In this document: in pieces, positions 16,501-24,157 of the stretch
Layout: every line of letters begins with the position of its first letter
How positions within the stretch are numbered: position 1 is the first letter of the stretch
NCBI RefSeq assembly: GCF_003595215.1
Contig: NZ_QYZP01000001.1
Coordinates: 868,001 to 932,000 of the forward strand
DNA from: Nesterenkonia natronophila
Lineage (GTDB): Bacteria; Actinomycetota; Actinomycetes; Actinomycetales; Micrococcaceae
Reading direction: 5' to 3'
Length of the DNA: 64,000 bases
The notes under the pieces: model-generated
Seen by the model: only the letters and a program-made list of their open reading frames with translations
What the model was told of the DNA's origin: nothing
The model's database searches: none
Made by a program: the position numbers and the translations under genes

Positions 16501-17256
16501 TCACACCTCCGGAACGAAGTCATAGGGCGCCTGCGGGCCGACCAGTCGGAACTTGCACCGAGGATGGTACTCGCGTGCAAGATCCTCCACAGCCTCTTCG
16601 AAGGCTTCCGTCTGGTGACTTGCGACCAGTGCCGCCACCTCGGTCACATCGTCAGGCTGTCTCCGCTCGTGCTCTGTGAGGTCGTCGGTGACCTGATTGA
16701 GACGTTCCAGCACAGGCGCGGCCGCCTCCGGCTGCCGCTGCTCCAGAGCCTTAACCATAAGTTCGCCGAGCTGGATGCGCTGTGGCCGAGTCTCATCCTC
16801 CGTGGTTCCAGCGATGGTGGCCCGCAGCTGCTCGGCCTCAGGGACCTCCTGGACGATCTCCCGCAGGAGAGTCTCACGGTCAAAGGTCACCGTCAGTGTG
16901 TACTGGGCGTGACCAGTGACATTCTGGATGGCCGAGTGGTAGGCCTCCTCACCGGGGACCAGCACATCGTCGGCGACCGCCTGGGCGTCAGGAAGCACCG
17001 TGCCGAAGGCCAGCGGAAGCACCGGGGAGTGGCTGGCTACCTCGTCCAGCGTCTTAGTGTGGGCAAGCAGGTCATCCGGAGTTCCTAGTTCCTGATCCTG
17101 GTCTACCTCGCTGGCGAGCATAGCTACGCGCCCGTGCTCCACCAGATGCACCGGCTGGGCCTGTACACCCTGCAGGTCTGAGGGAAGCTCGGTCTGAGCC
17201 GGGACTACGCCGTAGAGGTAGACCTCAGCGGCGTAGTCCCTGACATTGCTGCTCAT
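16501..17256 (-). CDS. gvpF: Gas vesicle protein GvpF/GvpL family (proximal copy)
   Basis: A 251-residue GvpF/GvpL family protein: [11 protein letters not shown] opens the fold, [15 protein letters not shown] and [13 protein letters not shown] follow, and [15 protein letters not shown] closes it. It is a paralogue of the 13129-13935 gene. The start overlaps the end of gvpA by 4 bases (ATGA), so its translation is coupled to the main shell gene. Having two GvpF/L proteins is usual for gas vesicle clusters; the F label is given to the one directly after gvpA by analogy with other actinobacteria. Confidence 0.88.
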   Translation of the reverse strand: MSSNVRDYAAEVYLYGVVPAQTELPSDLQGVQAQPVHLVEHGRVAMLASEVDQDQELGTPDDLLAHTKTLDEVASHSPVLPLAFGTVLPDAQAVADDVLVPGEEAYHSAIQNVTGHAQYTLTVTFDRETLLREIVQEVPEAEQLRATIAGTTEDETRPQRIQLGELMVKALEQRQPEAAAPVLERLNQVTDDLTEHERRQPDDVTEVAALVASHQTEAFEEAVEDLAREYHPRCKFRLVGPQAPYDFVPEV

Positions 17257-17666
17257 TCTGATTTACTGCTCTGACGAGTCCGGCGCTTCGGCTGCTCTTC
17301 CTCGTCGTCGTCATCGTCACCGGAGGTGAGGGCCTCTTTGACGCCCTCTACGGCACCTTTGGACTTGCCTTCGGCGCCGCCTTCGGCCATGCCGCTCATG
17401 AGGTCCGGGAGGTCCCGGCCTCCTTGGGCAGCGAGGTCCAGACGGTTGGTCGCCTCGGCGAAGCGCAAGTATGTGTCCACGCTGGCGATCACGATCCTGG
17501 CGTCGATGGTGAGAACTTCGATGCCTACCAGGGAGACACGGATGTAGGCGTCGATGACCAGACCTTTGTCGAGAATGATCTCGACGACGTCGGCCAAGGA
17601 GCTCGATGATGGGCGGTCCACATAACTTCCGCGGGACCGCTGCATTGTTCCTGTGCTCATTGCCAT
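17253..17666 (-). CDS. gvpA: Main gas vesicle shell protein GvpA
   Basis: A 137-residue protein with a canonical GvpA core at residues about 20-77: [20 protein letters not shown], then [20 protein letters not shown] and [19 protein letters not shown]. GvpA forms the ribs of the hollow gas-filled vesicle. The core is the best match among the three GvpA-family proteins here. The C-terminal extension of about 60 residues ends with an acidic run and a basic tail ([16 protein letters not shown]), longer than the roughly 70-residue cyanobacterial proteins. A second ATG at 17660 is also possible. Confidence 0.92.
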   Translation of the reverse strand: MAMSTGTMQRSRGSYVDRPSSSSLADVVEIILDKGLVIDAYIRVSLVGIEVLTIDARIVIASVDTYLRFAEATNRLDLAAQGGRDLPDLMSGMAEGGAEGKSKGAVEGVKEALTSGDDDDDEEEQPKRRTRQSSKSE

Positions 17667-17720
17667 ACCTACTCTCTGAGGGGCGACGCTGGGGAGCCCC
17701 GCGTCCTCATCAGGGTTGAG

Positions 17721-18899
17721 TTATTCCTCTTCCTCAGTTTCTACTGGTTCATCCTCATTCTCAACGTCCTCTTCAGGTTCGGCCTCCTCTTCTGGGACGG
17801 TCTCTTCTTCCTCAAGCGGCTCTTCGTCGGCAGGCGGTTCTTCCTCTTCCGCCGGCTCTTCTTCTGCGTCGGCGGGAGGCTCTTCCTCCTCTTCCTCGGC
17901 AGGTGCTTCCTCTTCGTCTACCGGCTCTTCTTCTTCGGCGGGAGGCTCTTCCTCGGCGTCTTCTGCCGGAAGCTCTTCCTCCTCATCCTCTGCTGGAAGC
18001 TCTTCAGCCTCGTCCTCAGCTGGCGGTTCCTCTTCGGACTCCGGCTCAGCCTCTTCTGACTCCTGCTCTTCCTCAGACTCGCTTTCCTGAGCCTCTTGCT
18101 GCTCCTGCTCCAGAGCTTCCTCGTGAGTCGTCACGACTTCGCCGTCGCGGATTTCACCTCTCCACCCTTCGACAGAGTCGGGATCGATCATCACATCAGT
18201 CATGACGTGGTGGACGAAGAACTTCAGCTCCAGTCGAAAACGACGTCCCACGGCCCGCCAAAGATTGCCCGTCTTCTCCACGAATCCTTGGGGGTGGTAC
18301 TCACCGATCGTGAGCATTCGCGTGAGCGTGGGAGTCACCTCATGGAAGGAGACGCTTCCGCTGATGCTGCCTTTCTCCCCGGTGGACTCCCACACGATGT
18401 GAGAATCGGGAACCTGCTCTGTGATGGTCGCTTCCCAGGTTCTGTGGGACAGGAAGACCTGACCCTTGATGGTCAGCTTGGCATCGTCATCCCAGTCAAC
18501 ATGTTCGACCTTCTTCATGTAGTCGGGCCAGTCTTCATACTGGGTGAAAGCGTTGTAGGCGACTTTGAGTGGGACCCCGACATCGGTCCACTCAACGATG
18601 TTCATGAATTTCTTCTTAGCACCGCCGGATCCCCCTGAACCGCCACCCAGCGCGCTCTTGGCCTTATCGGCAGCACCGGTGGCGAGGCCTGATGCGGCAG
18701 CCGTCACCGGTGACTTGCCCTCGGACATCTTTTCGGCACCCTTCTTGGCTGCCTCGCCTGCGGATCCTCCAGAGCCCTCGAGTCGATCAGTGAGGCCGTC
18801 GACCTTATCCCCGGCGGAGCTCAGCGCTTTCCGACCGAGTGCCGTTGCGTACTCACCCAAGTGACTCTTGAGCCCGCTCCATGCATCCTGGTCGCTCAT
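17721..18899 (-). CDS. SRPBCC-domain protein with glutamate-rich tail, gas vesicle operon
   Basis: A 392-residue protein in three parts: an Ala/Gly-rich helical N-terminus (residues 1-95), an SRPBCC/polyketide-cyclase-like domain (about 98-235, with VGVPLKVAYNAFTQYEDWPD, then HIVWESTGEKGSISGSVSFH), and a tail of about 130 residues made largely of glutamate with Pro, Ala and Ser. SRPBCC proteins are found in actinobacterial gas vesicle clusters; their role is unknown and may involve binding a hydrophobic ligand or the shell. The ATG overlaps the stop of the previous gene by 4 bases. The tail would be strongly acidic and disordered. Confidence 0.8.
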   Translation of the reverse strand: MSDQDAWSGLKSHLGEYATALGRKALSSAGDKVDGLTDRLEGSGGSAGEAAKKGAEKMSEGKSPVTAAASGLATGAADKAKSALGGGSGGSGGAKKKFMNIVEWTDVGVPLKVAYNAFTQYEDWPDYMKKVEHVDWDDDAKLTIKGQVFLSHRTWEATITEQVPDSHIVWESTGEKGSISGSVSFHEVTPTLTRMLTIGEYHPQGFVEKTGNLWRAVGRRFRLELKFFVHHVMTDVMIDPDSVEGWRGEIRDGEVVTTHEEALEQEQQEAQESESEEEQESEEAEPESEEEPPAEDEAEELPAEDEEEELPAEDAEEEPPAEEEEPVDEEEAPAEEEEEEPPADAEEEPAEEEEPPADEEPLEEEETVPEEEAEPEEDVENEDEPVETEEEE

Positions 18900-19531
18900 T
18901 TCTTGGCCCCCTGGCTCTTAGTGGAAGACGTCTTGCGCGCCCCACCGGTGTTGCGCTTAGCAGGAGTCTTCCGTGATCCGGAAGATTTCGTGCTGCTGCT
19001 GGAGGACTTCGAACCACCCGATTTAGCGCTCGAAGACTTGGCGGGAGCGCGACGACGCGTGGTCTTCGGCTTCTCCTCTGCCTTCTCTTCTTCTGCGGGA
19101 GCTTCTTCCTTGGACTCTTCCTCCGCAGCAGTCTCCTCTTTGGACTCTTCCTCTGCTGGAGCGTCGTCTTTGGGCTCTTCCTCTTCGGAAGCTTCCTCCT
19201 TCGGGGAATCCTCAGACTCTTCCGTGTCTTCGGAGCTCGCACCGGAGGCCTCCTGCATGGACGCGTTCAGCTTCTCTGTCCGCTCCTGCAGGGAGGAACT
19301 GAGGCGTTCCACGCCACTGGAGACAATTCCCTGCGCGGAGTCACCGAGTTTTGAGAGCTCGGGGGTGGAGGCCCCGAAAGAGTTCAGGGTCTTCTGGATC
19401 TCATCCCAGTTCCTGAAGATTGCGGAGCCTGAGGCTCCTGCGGCCATCGTCATGGCCAGTTTCAGTTTCTTCGTGCGGCCTAAGAGGTATCCGCCGGCGA
19501 GTAAGCCGGCTACCTTCATTTTGTCGTCCAT
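18896..19531 (-). CDS. Low-complexity protein with acidic and basic blocks, first gene of gas vesicle operon
   Basis: A 211-residue protein. The N-terminus is hydrophobic and glycine-rich (KVAGLLAGGYLLGRTKKLKL, then AMTMAAGASGSAIFRN). An amphipathic helical part (SSGVERLSSSLQERTEKL) follows, then a Glu/Ser/Ala run at about residues 93-150 and a Lys/Arg/Ser/Thr-rich tail (about 150-211) like those of nucleoid-binding proteins. It has GGGAG before its ATG and is coupled to the SRPBCC gene by an ATGA overlap. It resembles accessory proteins seen in other actinobacterial gvp clusters but I cannot name the family. Confidence 0.7.
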   Translation of the reverse strand: MDDKMKVAGLLAGGYLLGRTKKLKLAMTMAAGASGSAIFRNWDEIQKTLNSFGASTPELSKLGDSAQGIVSSGVERLSSSLQERTEKLNASMQEASGASSEDTEESEDSPKEEASEEEEPKDDAPAEEESKEETAAEEESKEEAPAEEEKAEEKPKTTRRRAPAKSSSAKSGGSKSSSSSTKSSGSRKTPAKRNTGGARKTSSTKSQGAKK

Positions 19532-19707
19532 CTAATCTCCCTACCGTTGCGTAGCGCTTATCCTCGGTGCTTGTTGCATCCGTCGGTCTGATTGGCACGC
19601 TAGTCACGGAGTCTGAACACTCCCTCTGAGTTAGCCACCAGTTAGGTAAGAGGATGGATGCAGACAAGGCAGGGGTCTCTCGTGTGCGAGCGCTCGGCGG
19701 ACTATGA

Positions 19708-20187
19708 CTAGGTGGAGCGAGGCAGGGCACTGAGCTGCATGGTCCTCGGCGCATGCTCATGGGGGTAGGTGCCAGGCACGGTCACCGCATCCGCAAGCAG
19801 GTCGCGGCGAATCTTGCTGGTGGAGATTCCTGGCGTACGGGGGAGGTACACGAGTTCGCAATGGTTGCGCAGGTGCTCGAATCGAGATGAACCCCTCCAA
19901 TCGGAGCCCATCACAACAGTGTCGACGTGATAGCGCCGAATGTCATCGACCTTCTGCTCCCAGGTGGACTCTTCGATCACCAAGTCCACATAACGCACAG
20001 CCTCAAGCATGTCGCAGCGAGTGCTGAACGTATGGTACGGAGCTCGTACTCGTTTTTGCCGCATGGCGAACTCATCAGTGCTGGCGGCCACAATCAGATA
20101 GTCTCCCAGGGCCTTAGCGCGCATAAGCAGCCGGATGTGGCCCCAATGCAGAAGGTCGAAAGTGCCATAGGTCAGAACTCGCCGCAT
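19708..20187 (-). CDS. tagD: Glycerol-3-phosphate cytidylyltransferase-like protein, copy 2
   Basis: A 159-residue TagD-type nucleotidyltransferase. It shows TYGTFDLLHWGHIRLLMRAK with the HxGH motif, STDEFAMRQKR, VVMGSDWRGSSRFEHL and RTPGISTSKIRRDLLA. The protein is very similar over the first 130 residues to copy 1 (12562-13116), with a different, shorter tail. Its stop lies 176 bases upstream of the gas vesicle operon start on the same strand, so the two copies bracket the operon. The predicted product is CDP-glycerol, consistent with the glycerophosphotransferase at 22876-23997. Confidence 0.85.
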   Translation of the reverse strand: MRRVLTYGTFDLLHWGHIRLLMRAKALGDYLIVAASTDEFAMRQKRVRAPYHTFSTRCDMLEAVRYVDLVIEESTWEQKVDDIRRYHVDTVVMGSDWRGSSRFEHLRNHCELVYLPRTPGISTSKIRRDLLADAVTVPGTYPHEHAPRTMQLSALPRST

Positions 20188-20333
20188 AGGTCCCCCAGAA
20201 CTATTCCCTTGGCAGGTGCGGCGCCGCGGAGCGTCCGCCTCAATTTCAAGTGATAACTATTTCCGCATAATAGCAAGCAGATAAAAAGGGCATGTTTCAA
20301 GCATGGGTAGAAAATCTCGAGCCCCCGACACGT

Positions 20334-20339
20334 TACCGT
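20334..20339 (+). promoter_or_regulatory. Probable -10 box for leaderless mRNA
   Basis: TACCGT ends 7 bases before GTG 20347, the preferred start of the LytR-CpsA-Psr gene. An earlier in-frame GTG at 20338 overlaps this box. Confidence 0.45.
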
Positions 20340-20346
20340 GTACCCC

Positions 20347-21408
20347 GTGACAGAAGAACTTTTCGGACGGGCAAGCTACGACGAATCAGAACACCGAAGC
20401 TCACGCGGGCGCAAGATCACCATCGGCGTTATCAGCGGCGCGCTGGTGCTGCTGCTGGGTGCTGCCGCCGCGGCAGCGGTGTACCTGAACTCACTGCGCG
20501 GGGCATACGAAAGCTCCGTCAACGTGATTGATCAGGAGAGCACCTTTCCCGAGGCGGCTGACCGCCCGGAGCCCCCTACCCGAGGGGAAGACCTCGACGA
20601 CGAACAGCTGAACATTCTGCTGATCGGGTCCGACTCCGGTGGCGGTTCCGGGGAGGAAGAGAATGTGCCGTGGCTGCCCAACTCTGCCCGTGCGGACACA
20701 CTCATGTGGATGCACATTCCACATGAGCGGGACTCCATTTACCTGATGTCAATCATGCGTGACTCTTGGGTGCCGATCCCCGGGCACGGCGAGGCCAAGA
20801 TCAACGCTGCACTTTCGATGGGCGAGGGTTCCTCGCTGGCGGTGCAGACAGTGGAGGATCTGATGGGGATTCCCCTGGACCACGTAGCCACCGTGGATAT
20901 GGCGGGATTCCAGAACATGGTCTCCGAAATGGACGGTGTCACCGTGGATGTACCCACTTCTTTCACTTCCAAAGACGGCTACGAATTCAGCGCCGGACCC
21001 CAGCATATGGACTCCGCGAGCGCCATGAGCTTTGTGCGTGAGCGACAGTCCTTCAGCGACGGTGACTACACGCGAGTCGCCAACCAACAGGCTTTCGCCA
21101 ACGGCGTGCTCAGTGAGGTGCTCACCGCCTCAACTCTGACCAACCCCGCACGCATCCACGGGCTGGTCTCCGACCTGGCTCCGCATATGACAGTCGACTC
21201 CGAGTTGGCCGACGCGGGGTACGCCACTGACATTGCCTGGTCACTGCGCGATGTCCGAGGTCGAGACATCGAGATGTTCACCCTGCCGAACCACGGACTC
21301 GGCACAGTCGGCTCAGAATCCGTCGTCGTGGCTGACCTCGACGCCTTCACCGAAGCCGGTGAAGCCATGCGTGAGGGTCGATTCAGCGAATACGCCGCAG
21401 CGAACTGA
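20347..21408 (+). CDS. LytR-CpsA-Psr family wall polymer transferase
   Basis: A 353-residue LCP protein. A membrane anchor at about residues 25-48 (ITIGVISGALVLLLGAAAAA) precedes the extracellular LCP domain: NILLIGSDSG, ARADTLMWMHIP, IYLMSIMRDSWVPIPG, and DMAGFQNMVSEMDGVTVDVP, the arginine- and aspartate-rich signatures of lipid-linked substrate binding. LCP enzymes attach teichoic acids, arabinogalactan or capsule to peptidoglycan. The neighbouring TagD and glycerophosphotransferase genes fit this role. GTG 20347 is chosen over GTG 20338 because of the -10 box spacing; both give nearly the same protein. Confidence 0.9.
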   Translation: MTEELFGRASYDESEHRSSRGRKITIGVISGALVLLLGAAAAAAVYLNSLRGAYESSVNVIDQESTFPEAADRPEPPTRGEDLDDEQLNILLIGSDSGGGSGEEENVPWLPNSARADTLMWMHIPHERDSIYLMSIMRDSWVPIPGHGEAKINAALSMGEGSSLAVQTVEDLMGIPLDHVATVDMAGFQNMVSEMDGVTVDVPTSFTSKDGYEFSAGPQHMDSASAMSFVRERQSFSDGDYTRVANQQAFANGVLSEVLTASTLTNPARIHGLVSDLAPHMTVDSELADAGYATDIAWSLRDVRGRDIEMFTLPNHGLGTVGSESVVVADLDAFTEAGEAMREGRFSEYAAAN

Positions 21409-21433
21409 ATGTGCGCTGAAACCCGGCTCAACC

Positions 21434-21439
21434 TATGCT
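21434..21439 (+). promoter_or_regulatory. Probable -10 box for leaderless mRNA
   Basis: TATGCT ends 9 bases before ATG 21449. No ribosome site is seen in between. Confidence 0.45.
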
Positions 21440-21448
21440 GGGTTGACA

Positions 21449-22861
21449 ATGACCAAGAACCACGACCTCGAGGCGCTGGCCTCCAATCCGCACACTGACT
21501 GGGACGTTCTTCACTGGATCGCTGAGAACCACCCCGAACTGCGCCCAGTCATCGCTGCGAATCCCGGTGCCTACCAGGAGCTTATTGATGCCCTGGGAGC
21601 CCTGAAAAATCCGGAGATCGACGCCGCCATCGCCCAACGTGAAGCGGCCGGGGGAGTCACCGGGGCACCAGAGCCGGTCGCTGAGTCTGCTCCAGACCCA
21701 GACATGGGGCCTGGCCCCACCAGCCCCATGGACGGCCTGTGGGACACCACCGGATACACCCTCGCCGCGCAGCAGGCTGCCGCCGCGACTCCGCCACACC
21801 CGGAGCCTGAGCCAATACCGGAAGCTCAGACTCAGCCAGCGCAGGAGCCGGTTCAGCCTGCTGAGTCTGAGGACTTCGCAGAACCGGCACCCGCTGCAGC
21901 ACCCGCGCCTGAGCCGCCACCTGTGGCCGTACCGGCTGAGGCATCCCAACCGGCCGCTGCTCCGGAGACTGAGCCCGTACCGGAGCGCAGACGACGTGCC
22001 ACGCCGATCTACCCCATCGCCGCGGCCGTTGTCGGGATCCTCGGCGTGGGTGCGCTGATCGGCCTACTGGTTCTGTTATTCGGCGGTGATGACGACGAGG
22101 ACGTGGTGGCGGAATCACCCGCGCCCACCAGCCCAGCTGACGAGGAGGACGAGGAAGCCGACGACGCCGAAGAGCCGGACGCGGAGGAGACCTCTGAGGA
22201 GGACTCGACCGAGGACGATGAGGCGGAGGCTGAGCAGGAAGCCATCGAGGAAGCCCGCTCTGCGGTAGCCGGTCTCCCTGAGGGTTCCTCCTGCGAGGCT
22301 GACTCGGACGCCTCCGTGGTGGCAGCGTTCCTCTCAGTTGCTGCCGACGAGGACTGGGCGGATGAGGACGACCCCGAGATGCTGGAGTCCACCTTCGACT
22401 CGCTGCAGTCGGAATGCTCCACCACCCACGCCGCCTCCGTGTTCGAATCCGCACGCAGCGGCTCCCAGGCGCCTGATGAAGGCCACGGCGAAATGCTCAC
22501 CTCAGTCGGCACCGACTGGGTGGACCGTGAGGTCGGGCTGCGTGGAGCCGAGCAGATGAGTGGATTCTCCGCCCAGGACGGCAACGTGGAGTGCGATTTT
22601 GACGACGGCGTGACGTGCACCGTCTACCAGACCAGTCCCGCGCTCTGCGAAGAAGGAACCACCTACACCATGACCGTAGACGGGGTGGATGTGGACTGCG
22701 ACGCTCAGCTGGACCGCGGGGGTCGCGATACCCTCAGCGTGGACAGCAGCGCCACAGACGGATTCCTGGTGTGCACCGAGATGAGCGACCGCGTCAGCTG
22801 CTACAACAGCATCGACCCCTTCGGGTTCGAAATGTCCAACACCGGAAACTACGCCTACTGA
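21449..22861 (+). CDS. Membrane-anchored protein with N-terminal variant leucine-rich repeat-like domain
   Basis: A 470-residue protein. Residues about 1-65 resemble a variant LRR (LRV) unit: DLEALASNPHTDWDVLHWIA, ENHPELRPVIAANPGAYQEL. A Pro/Ala/Glu-rich linker of about 110 residues follows, then one transmembrane segment (about 187-212, IYPIAAAVVGILGVGALIGL), an acidic stretch (about 220-255) and a C-terminal domain with several cysteines (SSCEAD, VECDFDDGVTCTVYQT, LVCTEMSDRVSCYN) that may form disulfides outside the cell. A longer frame upstream lacks support; ATG 21449 starts the recognisable domain. It lies 40 bases after the LCP gene. Function unknown. Confidence 0.75.
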   Translation: MTKNHDLEALASNPHTDWDVLHWIAENHPELRPVIAANPGAYQELIDALGALKNPEIDAAIAQREAAGGVTGAPEPVAESAPDPDMGPGPTSPMDGLWDTTGYTLAAQQAAAATPPHPEPEPIPEAQTQPAQEPVQPAESEDFAEPAPAAAPAPEPPPVAVPAEASQPAAAPETEPVPERRRRATPIYPIAAAVVGILGVGALIGLLVLLFGGDDDEDVVAESPAPTSPADEEDEEADDAEEPDAEETSEEDSTEDDEAEAEQEAIEEARSAVAGLPEGSSCEADSDASVVAAFLSVAADEDWADEDDPEMLESTFDSLQSECSTTHAASVFESARSGSQAPDEGHGEMLTSVGTDWVDREVGLRGAEQMSGFSAQDGNVECDFDDGVTCTVYQTSPALCEEGTTYTMTVDGVDVDCDAQLDRGGRDTLSVDSSATDGFLVCTEMSDRVSCYNSIDPFGFEMSNTGNYAY

Positions 22862-22875
22862 CCCTGTACAGGAAG

Positions 22876-23997
22876 CTAGTCCTTCAGCTCCAGGGCGTCC
22901 ACGATCCGGTCCGCGCAGGCCGGCGGCTCATCAGGCAGCGATCCATCCTCCTGGGTCACAAAGTTCAGATGCTTGGCCCGGAACTTCCGATAGTCCGGAT
23001 GTCCTATGCTCAGCGCCGTCCGGACCGCCTCAGTGGCAGACCCCACAATCGGCCCAGGTACCTCCGCCTCATAGTCCACCGCCAGCCCGCGATCCTCGGT
23101 GTAGTTCCCAATGTCATAGGGCCAGAACACCAGCGGGATGTTCCGCAGCGTGGCCTCGTAGGTCACCGCCGAATAGTCGGTGATCACCGCATCGGCCACG
23201 GCCAACCAGTCCAGGACCCCCACATCAGTGCCGATGATGGTGCGTCCACCATTGGGAAGCGGCGATTTGTCGATCGGGTGAGGCAGCAGGACCAGGGTGT
23301 TGGCGGCGTCGTGCTCAGCAAAAGCGGCGGCCACCTGGGTGTAGGGAATATGTTTGCCCCGCCGGAACGTGGGAATGTACACGACTGTGCGGCCACCGCT
23401 GGCCGCACTCTCCCGCAGCTGCGGGTAACGGGTGAAGATCCGTTCGCGCCGGGAAGCAACAGTCTCGCTGTCCAGCAGGTAGTCCACCCGTGGCATGCCC
23501 AGTGGTTGCACTCGGTGGCCCGGGATGCCGAACGCCGCGGTGTACACCGAGGCTGGCACATGCCCGGAGGCGCAGACAAACGTATAGTTCTGGTGCATCC
23601 GCATTGTCGCCGCCACCCGAGGATGCGGACCTTCCCGGGTGCCGGAGGCCAGGTGCCCGAACTTCTTGATGGCTCCCAGTGCGTGCCAGATCTGGCCTAT
23701 GCGCAGCCCTTTGCGGTGATTGAGAATGCTCACTGGGATGATGTAGCCGTCCACCAGACAGCCGGAGCAGGTGGCCAGGTGATACATCTCCCGGAATGCC
23801 TTGGGGATGTACGATGCGGAGAGCTTCCTGTGTTTGATAACCACGATCCGATGCCCTGGGTGCTTCCGTTGGATCGAGTCCTTCAGCAGCCGGAAATCTA
23901 CGGTAATCTGACGGGGCTCACGGGTGATCAGAACCACCTTGCGCTGCACCGGCAGCAGTTTCATGACTGCGTAGATACTCCGCGCACCAGTGATCAT
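22876..23997 (-). CDS. CDP-glycerol glycerophosphotransferase family protein
   Basis: A 373-residue protein of the TagB/TagF family. Conserved blocks include IGQIWHALGAIKKFGHLASG, VCASGHVPASVYTAAFGI, VVYIPTFRRGKHIPY and ITDYSAVTYEATLRNIPLVF with WPYDIGNYTEDRG, the family's catalytic and donor-binding segment. It would transfer glycerol-phosphate from CDP-glycerol to an undecaprenyl-linked primer or a growing chain of wall teichoic acid. The length is shorter than the full polymerase TagF, closer to primase or a single catalytic domain. It converges with the LRR-variant gene, with 14 bases between the stops. Confidence 0.88.
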   Translation of the reverse strand: MITGARSIYAVMKLLPVQRKVVLITREPRQITVDFRLLKDSIQRKHPGHRIVVIKHRKLSASYIPKAFREMYHLATCSGCLVDGYIIPVSILNHRKGLRIGQIWHALGAIKKFGHLASGTREGPHPRVAATMRMHQNYTFVCASGHVPASVYTAAFGIPGHRVQPLGMPRVDYLLDSETVASRRERIFTRYPQLRESAASGGRTVVYIPTFRRGKHIPYTQVAAAFAEHDAANTLVLLPHPIDKSPLPNGGRTIIGTDVGVLDWLAVADAVITDYSAVTYEATLRNIPLVFWPYDIGNYTEDRGLAVDYEAEVPGPIVGSATEAVRTALSIGHPDYRKFRAKHLNFVTQEDGSLPDEPPACADRIVDALELKD

Positions 23998-24143
23998 GAT
24001 GCCAAGGGGAGTGGTCAGGATGCGATTCTCCAGGACCCAGTTCCTTCCCTCACGGCGGCAGCGTTGTTACCACCGCTACCCTAACGTACGCTCCGGACTT
24101 CCTGGCTGATATATGAGACGCCGCGGTCAAGGTTCAAATCCGG

Positions 24144-24149
24144 TAGCGT
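24144..24149 (+). promoter_or_regulatory. Probable -10 box for leaderless mRNA
   Basis: TAGCGT ends 8 bases before ATG 24158 of the M16 peptidase; no ribosome site lies between. Confidence 0.5.
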
Positions 24150-24157
24150 GTGCGGCT

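Noticed and set aside
17716..18090. Serine-rich 124-residue plus-strand open frame
   Set aside because: It is the antisense reading of the GAG/GAA glutamate-rich tail of the SRPBCC gene; the composition follows from the codon repeats and no ribosome site is seen.
22615..24084. 489-residue plus-strand open frame
   Set aside because: It is antisense to the glycerophosphotransferase gene and has an Arg/Pro/His-rich composition typical of a GC-rich shadow.
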